A stretch of DNA of 64,000 bases from NCBI RefSeq assembly GCF_003287275.1, contig NZ_QEVW01000008.1:62001-126000 (forward strand), in the 5' to 3' direction. Under the pieces are notes generated by a model. That model saw nothing but the letters and a program-made list of their open reading frames with translations, did not search any database and was not told the DNA's origin. The position numbers were made by a program, and so were the translations under genes. Positions 26,479 to 35,476 of this stretch are shown here, one piece after another (positions within the stretch are counted from its first letter, which is position 1; every line of letters starts with the position of its first letter). This DNA is from Paenibacillus taichungensis. GTDB lineage: Bacteria; Bacillota; Bacilli; Paenibacillales; Paenibacillaceae.

Positions 26479-27675
26479 ATTTCTGGAAAGCCGCCTTGGA
26501 ATCTGGAGCAATTGTTTAAAGTACCTCGATTATACCCTATCTCCGTAGATCAACATACCGGCGTACACGCCTGCTTCTATGAGGGTGTGTCATATAAAGG
26601 TCGTGGTACTCGCATATTTGCCTACTACGGCATCCCGCGTCCGGTCTCTCCTAACGAGGAAGTTCCCGCGGTGATTCTGGTCCACGGGGGTGCGGGAACA
26701 GCCTTTAGCAGTTGGGTAAAAGAATGGATCGCACGAGGGTATGCTGCGATAGCCATGGATCTGGAAGGTCATGTTCCATTCGGGGATGAAGAGCACACCG
26801 AACGGATGGAATGGCCTTCACATTCTTGGAGTGGTCCGGAGAAGCAGGGAGTATTTGCGGATTACGAACAGCCTGTTGATGATCAATGGATGTATCATGC
26901 CGTAGCTGCTGTAATATTGGCTCATTCGCTGCTCCGCTCTTATCAAGGAGTGGACAAGCAGAGCATAGGCATAACAGGAATTTCATGGGGAGGCATTATC
27001 ACAAGTTTGGTTGCGGGGTTAGACACCAGGCTTTCTTTTGCCATGCCCGTTTATGGCTGTGGGTATCTGCATGAACCGGGCTCCTATTATGGGCGTAGCT
27101 TTGCATCCATGCCTGAGGCAGAGTCAGAACGTATTCGTCTATTGTGGGATCCATCTACGTATCTGTCTGAAAGCCGCTTGCCGATGTTATGGCTTAATGG
27201 TAGTAATGATACCCATTTTCCGTTGAGCATATTTAATAAGTCTTATGAACAGCATCTGGAGTGCCATCCGAAAAACAACAGCAGACTAAGCCTTCATCCG
27301 GGTCTCGGGCATTCTTATAAGGAGGCTTGGGCATGTGAGGAGGTCTTCGCTTTTGCGGACAGCATCGTTAAAGCGAAATCTGCGCTTATTGAAATATGTG
27401 AGGAGAAGCACGAGGACGGTTGGTTTGTCGTTCGGTATGATTCATGCCTTCCTGTCCTGGAGGCCAATCTTTATTGGTGCGTGGATGATCGTAATTGGAG
27501 AAGCGCAAGATGGGAGTCCATTCCCGCTTCGTTGGATAGGGCGAACTGCAGGGCACTCATACGTCTTCCACAGCATGGGAGTTCGTTTTTTATGAATCTA
27601 AGAAATAAAAAGGGCTGGATCACGAGCACACGCGTAATGAGAAATGAGAGAATGACAGAGCAGAAAATAAAATAA
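26479..27675 (+). CDS. alpha/beta-hydrolase esterase in an iron-uptake locus (possible ATT start)
   Basis: This alpha/beta hydrolase of about 398 residues has an oxyanion loop at VILVHGGAGTAF, a nucleophile elbow in GITGISWGGIITSL, Asp in LNGSNDTHFP and His in HPGLGHSYKEAW. It resembles acetyl-xylan-esterase/dienelactone-hydrolase-like proteins. The first conventional in-frame start is TTG at 26512, but it lacks a ribosome-binding site. GGGGAGGTGA lies 6 nt before an in-frame ATT at 26479, giving the natural-looking N-terminus SGKPPWNLEQLFKVPRLYP. Its place between two iron genes suggests hydrolysis of an imported siderophore, which is inference. Confidence 0.75.
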   Translation: MSGKPPWNLEQLFKVPRLYPISVDQHTGVHACFYEGVSYKGRGTRIFAYYGIPRPVSPNEEVPAVILVHGGAGTAFSSWVKEWIARGYAAIAMDLEGHVPFGDEEHTERMEWPSHSWSGPEKQGVFADYEQPVDDQWMYHAVAAVILAHSLLRSYQGVDKQSIGITGISWGGIITSLVAGLDTRLSFAMPVYGCGYLHEPGSYYGRSFASMPEAESERIRLLWDPSTYLSESRLPMLWLNGSNDTHFPLSIFNKSYEQHLECHPKNNSRLSLHPGLGHSYKEAWACEEVFAFADSIVKAKSALIEICEEKHEDGWFVVRYDSCLPVLEANLYWCVDDRNWRSARWESIPASLDRANCRALIRLPQHGSSFFMNLRNKKGWITSTRVMRNERMTEQKIK

Positions 27676-27709
27676 CAGAATAACGAATGAATAAGGGGAT
27701 TTGTAGAAC

Positions 27710-28690
27710 ATGAAACAACGAAATCAACGCTATCTCACTTTAACAGCAGTTTTGCTTGCGATGCTATTATTGATTGTAGCCTGCGGCAACAAAGAGAAGT
27801 CAGGTTCGTCTGAGGCAGAACCGACGAAACAGGAACAAGCGGCATCGGAAGAGTCCCAAGATGCCACGTTTACATTTAAGGATACAAATGGTGAGCAGAC
27901 ATTACCGCAGAAGCCAGAAAATATTGCTTCCACGGTGACATATTTGACGGATCACCTGATTGCACTTGGCATGACACCAAAAGCTACGGTGAAATCACAG
28001 AACGAAGATTTTCCATTATATTTGAAGCCATTCTTGAATGATGTGGCTATCATCGGGGATCAAGGTAAGGTAAGTGCAGAGAAAATGCTCTCTCTTGGAC
28101 CAGACCTGATTGTGACGGATACGAACAGCAAAGAGCAATACGAGAATTACGCCAAAATTGCTCCAACCGCCATGCTTGAGAATGGATATGTGGCACCTGA
28201 TTGGCAGACGGCATTTCGAGCTACCGCGGCGGCCTTTGGTTTGAACGAAAAGGCAGAAGAAGTGATAAATACCTATGAAACGCATAAAGCTGAGGCGATC
28301 CAAAAAGTTCACGCCAAAGCAGAGGGTAAGACACTGATGGTATTGCGGATAAGAAATGATATTCGGTATTACGGAGATATGGACTACAAATGGCTTTATG
28401 ATGATTTCGGTTTCTCCAGACCGGCTGTTTTCCCAGTGACCAGCGCTGAAAGTCGCTATGAAGTGTTGTCTAATGAAAAGCTGCCAGAAATCGATCCGGA
28501 TTATATTATCCTTATCAATGATAATGAAGAGATCTATAACAATCTGCAGACCTTGGGGATTTGGAAAAACATGAAGGCTGTTAAAGATAATCAGGTATTC
28601 CAGGTGGCTTCAGATTCGTGGTTTGGCGGGTATGGACCCCATGCGGCTACTTCCATGCTGGATGACCTGAATCGTTTGTTCGGCGAATGA
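27710..28690 (+). CDS. iron-siderophore ABC transporter substrate-binding lipoprotein
   Basis: The 326-residue lipoprotein has a signal peptide with lipobox LIVACG (Cys about 24), then an FhuD/FecB-type class III binding fold with two lobes joined by a long helix. Motifs include ENIASTVTYLTDHLIALGM, EKMLSLGPDLIVTDTNSK and NQVFQVASDSWFGGYGPHAA. It should capture ferric siderophore outside the membrane. No permease or ATPase gene is adjacent, so it must share one encoded elsewhere. It overlaps the FhuF-like gene by 4 bp. Confidence 0.9.
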   Translation: MKQRNQRYLTLTAVLLAMLLLIVACGNKEKSGSSEAEPTKQEQAASEESQDATFTFKDTNGEQTLPQKPENIASTVTYLTDHLIALGMTPKATVKSQNEDFPLYLKPFLNDVAIIGDQGKVSAEKMLSLGPDLIVTDTNSKEQYENYAKIAPTAMLENGYVAPDWQTAFRATAAAFGLNEKAEEVINTYETHKAEAIQKVHAKAEGKTLMVLRIRNDIRYYGDMDYKWLYDDFGFSRPAVFPVTSAESRYEVLSNEKLPEIDPDYIILINDNEEIYNNLQTLGIWKNMKAVKDNQVFQVASDSWFGGYGPHAATSMLDDLNRLFGE

Positions 28691-29469
28691 TGATTGACCG
28701 GATTCGTGAGGAACTGGGGGAGCACTTTAATCTTGTGCAGGAACTGAATATTGTACCCGTGGCATCGCTCTGGGCAGAATCTATTGTTGATCCGGAGGCA
28801 ATGAGCAGCTTTCTATCCGCGTACCAACAGTTAATCGAGGGACAGGATCTAACGGTTGCCGCAGCCTATTTCACCAGTTGGTTCGGTGATGTGGCAGCTG
28901 CACTGCAATATACCGTATCCGTCCATCATGCAGCTCCGAATTTCTCGCTATCCAATCTGAGTATACATTTGATGAAGGAAACCGGGTATACACGAATTGC
29001 TTTTCAGCTTGAAAACATCGACGTCACTCTCGCTCCGAAGGATTCGGAGGAAAGAACGGTCTGGCTTGCCGCAGAATTAAGACGTTTTTACAGTCAAACT
29101 GCTCGTCCTCTCATGGAGTGTTTGGCCAAAGCTTCCGGGTTGCATGTAAGCATGTTGTGGGGTCAGTTGCCAACAGCTTTGCAAAACTACAGGGAGAATA
29201 TCCATAATACGCATCAAGGCGATGAAGCTCTCTTGCGTCAGTTTGCCGCTGATGAACAGGTGGTACAAAATGGTCTGGAAGCTGATGTATTTGGTCTGGC
29301 CAAGAATCCACTTCGTGTCAGGGTTCGGATGATTGATCATCCGTTGGATCCTTCGAAGAGACTTGCGATCAAAAATGTCTGTTGCCTGCAATATTTAAGA
29401 CAAGGTCGCTCCTATTGTTACACCTGTCCGCGATTGGGCAAGAAGGAACGAGCCAATTGGAAGCCTTAG
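28687..29469 (+). CDS. FhuF-like ferric-siderophore reductase ([2Fe-2S])
   Basis: The 260-residue protein ends with the FhuF iron-sulfur signature C-C-x10-C-x2-C (CCLQYLRQGRSYCYTC). The body is helical, consistent with the IucA/FhuF family. FhuF reduces the ferric ion of imported hydroxamate siderophores in the cytoplasm. Its ATG overlaps the stop of the binding protein (ATGA), so they are translationally coupled. It ends the iron operon before a terminator. Confidence 0.87.
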   Translation: MMIDRIREELGEHFNLVQELNIVPVASLWAESIVDPEAMSSFLSAYQQLIEGQDLTVAAAYFTSWFGDVAAALQYTVSVHHAAPNFSLSNLSIHLMKETGYTRIAFQLENIDVTLAPKDSEERTVWLAAELRRFYSQTARPLMECLAKASGLHVSMLWGQLPTALQNYRENIHNTHQGDEALLRQFAADEQVVQNGLEADVFGLAKNPLRVRVRMIDHPLDPSKRLAIKNVCCLQYLRQGRSYCYTCPRLGKKERANWKP

Positions 29470-29515
29470 GCCGGATAAGAAAATATAGAGCAGACAAGTT
29501 AATAAGCAAAAAGAA

Positions 29516-29550
29516 AAACAGCCGCGCAGAAAGCAAAATGCGGCTGTTTT
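29516..29550 (+). terminator. terminator of the iron operon
   Basis: AAACAGCCGC pairs with GCGGCTGTTT around a 14-nt loop, followed by TTGGCATTT. It also faces the end of gcvPB. Confidence 0.75.
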
Positions 29551-29679
29551 GGCATTTATTAATCATTATCAACGACTGAATTTTGTTTTCATTGTAAAGA
29601 TCGTGTCCAATTCCGGGATCATCACTTAGTTCGGATGTCGTGCAGGCATAATTATATGCAAATTTATTAGGGTTAGATT

Positions 29680-31266
29680 TTAACTACAAGCACAGTTCAG
29701 TACAGGTTTACGGGCTGCCGTTGTTTCATCCAAACGGGTAACCGGCGTGCCATAAGGGGCATTGAGTACCAATTCTGGGGTCTCCTCTGCTTCCTTGGCA
29801 ATACGAATCATCGTATCAATGAATCCATCAAGTGTTTCTTTGCTCTCGGTTTCCGTTGGTTCGATCATGATGCATTCCTCAACGTTCAGCGGGAAGTACA
29901 CGGTTGGCGGGTGATATCCAAAATCAAGCAATCGTTTGGCAACATCCAGCGTGCGTACACCATACTGCTTTAAGCCTCGGCCAGACATAACAAATTCATG
30001 TTTACACACGCCTGGATACGGAATTTCGTAGTAAGGTGCGAGACGGGCCATCATGTAGTTGGCGTTGAGCACCGCACATTCAGATACCCGGCGTAAGCCT
30101 TCAGGTCCATAAGTACGAATGTAGGCATAGGCACGGACCAAAATACCGAAGTTACCATAGTAAGCTTTGACCCGGCCAATGGATTGATCGCCTTCGCGAT
30201 CCAATGCATATATGCCCTCATCATTTTTGATGACCATCGGTTTTGGCAGAAACGGAATCAAGCGGCTCTTCACGCCAACCGGGCCGGCACCAGGTCCACC
30301 CCCGCCGTGCGGAGTGCTCATTGTTTTATGCAAATTGAGATGCACAACATCGAAGCCCATATCTCCAGGCCGGGTGATGCCCATAATGGCATTGGAGTTG
30401 GCTCCATCGTAATACAGCAAGCCACCTGCCTGGTGTACAATGGAGGCAATCTCCTGAATGTCTTTCTCAAAAAGTCCAAGTGTGTTTGGATTAGTCAGCA
30501 TCAGCGCTGCGGTATCCGAACCAACAGCTGCGCGAAGTGCATCCAGATCTACCAGACCATCTGCGCGGGAAGGAATCGTTACCGTTTCAAAACCTGCTAC
30601 GGTTGCACTTGCCGGGTTGGTCCCGTGAGAAGAGTCCGGTACGATAACTTTCGTGCGCTGTTCACCACGACCTTGGTGGTAGGCACGGATCATCATGAGC
30701 CCGGTCCATTCGCCATGTGCACCAGCGGCCGGTTGCAGCGTAACGGCATCCATGCCGGTTAGTCCGGCAAGGTCATTTTGCAACGTGTAGAGCAGTTCAA
30801 GTGCACCTTGAATGCTGGATTCATGCTGATATGGATGAATTTTGGCGAACCCGTTGTAACGGGCGACATCCTCATTAATCTTCGGATTATATTTCATCGT
30901 GCAAGAGCCCAGCGGATAGAATCCGTTATCGACCCCGAAATTACGGCGGGACAGGGCAGTGTAGTGGCGAATGACGTCCACTTCAAAAACTTCGGGTAGT
31001 GCCGCTGCTTCCGACCGAAGCATTTCCCGGGGAATCAGGGAATCTACAGCTTGATGGGGAACGTCGCATTCAGGCAAGGAGTAAGCGACCCGACCCGGAC
31101 TGCTGAGTTCAAAAATCAACGATTGCTCGGGTGCTGGAGAGGCAGCTTGAGCAGTAACTGTTGTGACAGTTTCAGGTTGGCCAGATGTGGAGGTAGAGGT
31201 TACCGTTTCCGATTGTCCTTGTGCTGATGTCGTCGTTGTCTTTGTTGTTGTTGTTTCCTGAGTCAC
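29680..31266 (-). CDS. gcvPB: glycine dehydrogenase (decarboxylating) subunit 2, with unusual Thr/Ser-rich N-terminus
   Basis: GcvPB is the PLP-binding half of the P-protein, which decarboxylates glycine and passes the aminomethyl group to GcvH. The PLP Lys is in [19 protein letters not shown]. Family similarity begins at [17 protein letters not shown], near residue 49. Before it lies a low-complexity tail of about 45 residues rich in Thr, Ser and Gln. The start is a GTG at 31266 overlapping the gcvPA stop by 4 bp with GGAGGG at good spacing, so the tail is really translated. The protein is 528 residues against about 485-490 for the usual form. Confidence 0.94.
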   Translation of the reverse strand: MTQETTTTKTTTTSAQGQSETVTSTSTSGQPETVTTVTAQAASPAPEQSLIFELSSPGRVAYSLPECDVPHQAVDSLIPREMLRSEAAALPEVFEVDVIRHYTALSRRNFGVDNGFYPLGSCTMKYNPKINEDVARYNGFAKIHPYQHESSIQGALELLYTLQNDLAGLTGMDAVTLQPAAGAHGEWTGLMMIRAYHQGRGEQRTKVIVPDSSHGTNPASATVAGFETVTIPSRADGLVDLDALRAAVGSDTAALMLTNPNTLGLFEKDIQEIASIVHQAGGLLYYDGANSNAIMGITRPGDMGFDVVHLNLHKTMSTPHGGGGPGAGPVGVKSRLIPFLPKPMVIKNDEGIYALDREGDQSIGRVKAYYGNFGILVRAYAYIRTYGPEGLRRVSECAVLNANYMMARLAPYYEIPYPGVCKHEFVMSGRGLKQYGVRTLDVAKRLLDFGYHPPTVYFPLNVEECIMIEPTETESKETLDGFIDTMIRIAKEAEETPELVLNAPYGTPVTRLDETTAARKPVLNCACS

Positions 31267-32618
31267 AGCGATCCCTCCAATACATATGCGAATTCGTCGA
31301 TCTCTTCCTTGCTGCGCCGTTCAGTAACCGCAATCAGCATATGTCCGGCGAGCTCAGGATAATCACGTCCAAGCTCATAACCACCAATGAAACCTGCATT
31401 GAGCAATTTCAGTTGCAGTGAATCCACATTTGTTCTTTCAGGCAGTTGGATAACAAACTCATTGAAAGTTGGTGCGGTAAACGTAAGAGAGACGCCTGGA
31501 ATTGCGGTAAGCGTATTAAGGGCATAACGACTCTTTTGCAAATTCAAATCAGCGACGTCGATCATGCCTTGTTTACCCATAATAGACATATAGACAGAGG
31601 CGCTCAGAGCGAGTAAGGCCTGATTGGAACAGATGTTGGACGTCGCCTTTTCACGGCGGATATGCTGTTCCCGTGCTTGCAGCGTGAGTACAAAACCACG
31701 CTTGCCGTTGCGGTCCGTTGTCTGGCCTACAATTCGGCCAGGAATCCGGCGCATATGAGCCTGGGATACAGCGAAGTATCCGCATGTTGGGCCGCCGAGT
31801 GAAGCGGCGATACCAAGGGGCTGTGCATCGCCAACAACGATGTCAGCACCCAGCTTGCCTGGGGCTTCCAGCAGACCCAGCGATAGCGGGTTGGCGCTGA
31901 CCACGAGCAGGCTTTTGTGCGCATGCGCAAGGTCTGCGGCCTGTTTTACATTTTCCACGGCGCCGAAGAAGTTCGGGCTCTGGATCATGACGGCTGCAGT
32001 GTCATCGGACACAGCGGCTTGCAGGGCATCCCAGTCTGTTACTCCATTTTGATATCCAATCTCAACAATCTCCAGATTGAGGCCGTGAGCATAAGCTTGC
32101 AATACCTGACGGGATTCAGGGTGCACGGTACGTGACACAATCAGTTGTTTGCGGCGGGTAGCCGCTGCGGCCAAATTACCTGCTTCCGCAAATGCAGTTG
32201 CACCATCGTACATGCTGGCATTGGCTACAGCCATACCTGTCAACTCACAGATGTAGGATTGAAACTCGAAAATCGCCTGCAATTCTCCTTGGCTGATCTC
32301 GGGTTGATAAGGTGTATAGGCTGTATAGAACTCGGAACGGGAGATGACATGATTAATGACGGAAGGAACGTGGTGATCATAAATGCCCGCACCCAGGAAA
32401 CTGGCGTGTGTCTCGAAGTTGGCATTCGCTGCCGCTTGTTTCGACATGTGACGTGTCAGTGCATATTCATCGAGTTTGGAGGAAACAGGCAGTTCACCCT
32501 GATAGCGAATCTCCTGTGGAATGTCATGGAACAGATCCTCAATTGTTTCCACGCCGATGGTTGCCAACATGGCACTCTGATCCTGCTCGGTCATGGGGAT
32601 GTAGCGATGCTTGCTCAT
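31263..32618 (-). CDS. gcvPA: glycine dehydrogenase (decarboxylating) subunit 1
   Basis: The 451-residue GcvPA is the N-terminal half of the P-protein and forms a dimer or tetramer with GcvPB. It begins [18 protein letters not shown] and contains [38 protein letters not shown], and the [10 protein letters not shown] and [20 protein letters not shown] blocks. Its ATG overlaps the gcvT stop by 4 bp and its stop overlaps gcvPB by 4 bp, making one tightly coupled operon under the glycine riboswitch. Confidence 0.96.
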   Translation of the reverse strand: MSKHRYIPMTEQDQSAMLATIGVETIEDLFHDIPQEIRYQGELPVSSKLDEYALTRHMSKQAAANANFETHASFLGAGIYDHHVPSVINHVISRSEFYTAYTPYQPEISQGELQAIFEFQSYICELTGMAVANASMYDGATAFAEAGNLAAAATRRKQLIVSRTVHPESRQVLQAYAHGLNLEIVEIGYQNGVTDWDALQAAVSDDTAAVMIQSPNFFGAVENVKQAADLAHAHKSLLVVSANPLSLGLLEAPGKLGADIVVGDAQPLGIAASLGGPTCGYFAVSQAHMRRIPGRIVGQTTDRNGKRGFVLTLQAREQHIRREKATSNICSNQALLALSASVYMSIMGKQGMIDVADLNLQKSRYALNTLTAIPGVSLTFTAPTFNEFVIQLPERTNVDSLQLKLLNAGFIGGYELGRDYPELAGHMLIAVTERRSKEEIDEFAYVLEGSL

Positions 32619-33751
32619 GCTTGATCAGCTCCTTGAGTAGGTGTCTTTGGCGCACGTGTCCGTTTATGAAAAGGGGTCTTTACGACCTCGGCTTTTAGTT
32701 TCTTGCCACGAATCTCAATCTCCAGCGGGGTACCCAGTGCAGCATATTTGCTGTCGATCAAGGCCAGCCCCAGATTGCGTTTCAATGTAGGCGATTGGGT
32801 GCCTGTGGTCACTTCACCAATCTGCACGCCTTCGGCGTAAATCGGATAATGGGGGCGGGGAATGCCGCGCTCCAGTACTTCAATGCCGACCAGCTTACGG
32901 GCAGGCCCATCATTTTTTTGCTGCAACAAGGCTTCATGTCCGATAAACGGTCCTGCATTTAACTTCACAAACATGCCAACGCCAGCCTCCAGCGGCGAGA
33001 TGGTTGCAGATAATTCCTGTCCATACAGGGGCAGCTTGGCTTCGAAGCGCAGCGTATCCCGGGCACCCAGTCCTGTCGGAACGAGTCCGTGACCTTCACC
33101 CGCTTGCATCAACCCGTTCCAGACCTCAGCAGCTTGTTCCGCAGGAACGTAGAGCTCAAAGCCGTCTTCACCCGTATATCCGGTGCGGGATAACAGCAAT
33201 GTAACGCCGCATACCTTCGCATTTGCCACAAAGCGGAAAGGCTCAATCGATGACACATTGGTGTCTGTCACCGTTCGGAGAATATCCACTGCCAGCGGAC
33301 CTTGCAGAGCAAGCAGCGCCGTTTGATCCGAATCATTGGTCATCGTTACGCCTGGCGTCATGTGCTGTTGCAGCCATGCCCAGTCCTTGTCGATGTTGGA
33401 GGCGTTAACCACCAGCATATAATGCTGGTCTTTCAGTTTATAGATCAGCAGATCATCGACCACACCACCATCCGGATAACACATTAACGTGTATTGGGCC
33501 TGACCGGGAACGAGTGTTGTTACATCATTGGTGGTCATGTGCTGTAAAAAAGCTTCTGCGTGTTCACCTTGGACGGTGAATTCGCCCATGTGGGATACAT
33601 CAAATAATCCGGCACGTTCTCGCACCGCTTCATGCTCTTTCTGAATTCCACTGAATTGTACCGGGAGCTCCCAGCCACCAAAATCAATACATCGTACCCC
33701 TTCATATTGCTGATAGAGTGGAAAGAGTGGGGTTCTAAGCAAATCGGACAT
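32615..33751 (-). CDS. gcvT: aminomethyltransferase (glycine cleavage T-protein)
   Basis: The 378-residue T-protein moves the one-carbon unit from aminomethyl-lipoyl GcvH to tetrahydrofolate, releasing ammonia. Landmarks are [58 protein letters not shown] and the C-terminal [12 protein letters not shown] domain. GAGGTGATT precedes the ATG. It is first in gcvT-gcvPA-gcvPB, about 190 nt downstream of the tandem glycine riboswitch. Confidence 0.97.
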   Translation of the reverse strand: MSDLLRTPLFPLYQQYEGVRCIDFGGWELPVQFSGIQKEHEAVRERAGLFDVSHMGEFTVQGEHAEAFLQHMTTNDVTTLVPGQAQYTLMCYPDGGVVDDLLIYKLKDQHYMLVVNASNIDKDWAWLQQHMTPGVTMTNDSDQTALLALQGPLAVDILRTVTDTNVSSIEPFRFVANAKVCGVTLLLSRTGYTGEDGFELYVPAEQAAEVWNGLMQAGEGHGLVPTGLGARDTLRFEAKLPLYGQELSATISPLEAGVGMFVKLNAGPFIGHEALLQQKNDGPARKLVGIEVLERGIPRPHYPIYAEGVQIGEVTTGTQSPTLKRNLGLALIDSKYAALGTPLEIEIRGKKLKAEVVKTPFHKRTRAPKTPTQGADQA

Positions 33752-33884
33752 CCAATCACCTCGTCATGGGCCGTCAATGGGCCGAGTGTATAACCATGGA
33801 TCAATGAAACTGGCATCATATTTTATTATAAAAGTAAGGTAAGGACGCTATAGGCAGCGCCGCTCTATAACCTGTTTTCGTTTT

Positions 33885-33955
33885 TTGGGAAAAAGGAAAA
33901 GGACAGGCCAAAGAATCGGCATGCCAGAAGCACGCTGTATTCTTAGGCTCTGTCC
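33885..33955 (-). terminator. riboswitch-controlled terminator before gcvT
   Basis: On the minus strand GGACAGAGCCTAAGAAT (33955-33939) pairs with ATTCTTTGGCCTGTCC (about 33916-33901), followed by TTTTCCTTTTT. It directly follows the second glycine aptamer and is its expression platform. Confidence 0.85.
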
Positions 33956-34178
33956 TTGGTACCTGAGAGTTACCCCGCCGCATGATGCAGCAGGTTTCCC
34001 CTTGGGTGATCATAACGCCCACACACGGCGATTAGATGCTCTCCAGAGTTGCGTCCCGTAAAAGTCCTTTTGCCTGAGAGATTCACCTCCGCTTGTCGGT
34101 GGTTTACTCCTTCGGCGTTACCGCATGTACACCCTGATTCGGTGTCAAGGGTAATCTCTCCCTTTACATTCATCCGCG
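33945..34178 (-). promoter_or_regulatory. tandem glycine riboswitch
   Basis: Two consecutive glycine-aptamer signatures are visible on the minus strand. The first runs from GGGAGAGATTACCC (about 34165) through GCCGAAGGAGTAAACC to AATCTCTCAGGCAAAAGGAC (about 34075). The second runs from CTCTGGAGAGCATC (about 34050) to GTAACTCTCAGGTACCAAGG (about 33955). A terminator follows. Glycine binding in this family is an ON switch in Bacillus gcvT, allowing read-through into the glycine-cleavage operon. Confidence 0.95.
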
Positions 34179-34216
34179 GGTATTGCATAGACCAATTAAA
34201 CACATTTACTACTCTC

Positions 34217-34246
34217 ATTAAAGCCTGAATCGTCTGTTGATGTCAA
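34217..34246 (-). promoter_or_regulatory. gcvT operon promoter
   Basis: On the minus strand TTGACA (34246-34241), an 18-nt spacer and TTTAAT (34222-34217) precede the riboswitch by about 35 nt. Confidence 0.75.
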
Positions 34247-34421
34247 GAACGATATCATAGAAATCAATAAAAAATCCGAATGATATTTTTGATTCGCTTC
34301 ATAACGTTCGTCTATTTATAAAGAGTGCGCTTACTTTTCTAATATTCACCATTATATGTAGAGAGGGTCCATTTGAGTTACAGGCATATAAGGAAGAAAA
34401 ACAAATAAATTGTGAGGTATC

Positions 34422-34427
34422 TTGACA
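34422..34427 (+). promoter_or_regulatory. -35 element upstream of gcvH
   Basis: A perfect TTGACA lies 94 bp before the gcvH ATG. The best -10 (TACGCT after 18 nt) is weak, so the promoter is only tentative. No riboswitch is present on this strand. Confidence 0.35.
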
Positions 34428-34520
34428 TTTGGATTGAAAATATCATACGCTATGTTCTGGGAAAAAGGTTAAGGTCAAAGAAACGCATGCACTCATTAAT
34501 GAAAAGCGAGGCGGATATCG

Positions 34521-34910
34521 ATGAGCGAATTGAAAAGTGATTTCCTGTACAGTGAAGAGCACGAATGGGTGCAAACCGTAGGGGAGGATACCGTACGTAT
34601 TGGTATTACCGAGTTCGCGCAGCATCAGCTGGGTGACATTGTGTTTGTGGAATTGCCTGACCTTGAATCGGATGTAAAAGCGGAAGAGGGCATTGGAACG
34701 ATTGAATCCGTCAAAACCGTTTCGGATTTGTTTTCTCCTGTCAGTGGAACGATTATTGCTGTGAATGACGCATTGCAGGATTCACCGGAGCTGGTTAACA
34801 ACTCTCCATATGAGGAAGGCTGGATGATCGAGATTCGTGTTGAGGGCGACTTGACAGCAGCACTTTCCACATTGATGAACGCGGATGCGTATCGTAAACA
34901 TACGGAATAA
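34521..34910 (+). CDS. gcvH: glycine cleavage system H protein
   Basis: GcvH is the 129-residue lipoyl carrier shuttling between P-, T- and L-proteins. The lipoylated Lys is in GTIESVKTVSDLFSPVSG (about position 64), preceded by HEWVQTVGEDTVRIGITEFA. GAGGCGG precedes the ATG. It is divergent from gcvT-gcvPA-gcvPB and outside the riboswitch transcript, so its expression can differ. That fits its second role in lipoate relay in Bacillus. Confidence 0.96.
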   Translation: MSELKSDFLYSEEHEWVQTVGEDTVRIGITEFAQHQLGDIVFVELPDLESDVKAEEGIGTIESVKTVSDLFSPVSGTIIAVNDALQDSPELVNNSPYEEGWMIEIRVEGDLTAALSTLMNADAYRKHTE

Positions 34911-35037
34911 TATTAAAGGTGCAAATTTCGGCTAGATACGAAGTTTCAGCTTAATGTAAACGTCCGTTTTACTTGATAAAAATGAATTAATTGATTATAG
35001 ACCCGAATGGTGATAGTACTCATTCGGAGATACTTAG

Positions 35038-35087
35038 GCGCAATTGCCTCATCTGAATCAGGATGAGGCAATTGCGCTTTTTTTTCG
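35038..35087 (+). terminator. gcvH terminator
   Basis: A 16-bp perfect stem (GCGCAATTGCCTCATC / GATGAGGCAATTGCGC) with an 8-nt loop is followed by eight or more T. Confidence 0.95.
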
Positions 35088-35253
35088 TTGTTACTCGCCG
35101 AATTAGATGAAATAAATATCAATCTAACATGTTAATCATCATTTCTAAATGAGGTAGAACCGGCTTGACCAAATAGAATAAATTTACATTTTCATTTGTC
35201 ATTAAAATGGGGCAATTCGTGGGTATGATACATGAAAGGGAATAACAGGTTTC

Positions 35254-35364
35254 GTTCCATATACAGGTTTAAATATGGAACAATCCTTTAAATTTAAATC
35301 TTGTCATCAACGTTCATGACGGAAGTAGGTTTTCATTTCGTTGTAGAAGATACCGTTTTCATTT
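35254..35364. promoter_or_regulatory. candidate MtlR/operator region upstream of mtlA
   Basis: Three symmetric or repeated elements crowd the 389-bp gap before mtlA. GTTCCATAT (35254-35262) is inverted to ATATGGAAC (35273-35281). A near-perfect 18-bp palindrome (GTCATCAACGTTCATGAC) spans 35303-35320. GTTTTCATTT is directly repeated at 35329 and 35355, 26 bp apart. The arrangement fits an activator-controlled promoter. MtlR, encoded in the operon, is the obvious candidate. Confidence 0.45.
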
Positions 35365-35476
35365 ACGATATGGTTGTAAATTAAGATTTATTGCAGATTT
35401 GTACCTTCGTTCGTCTGGATCATCGTTGTCAAAATTCAGTGGAATCAAGGTTTAATATGTTGAGGAGGTTTTCAGT

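Noticed and set aside
29558..29574. Possible third Fur box after the iron operon
   Set aside because: Only the AATCATTATCAA half matches and it lies downstream of a terminator with no gene start nearby.
33970..34218. 82-codon frame over the glycine riboswitch
   Set aside because: The sequence is explained fully by the two aptamers; the frame is coincidental.
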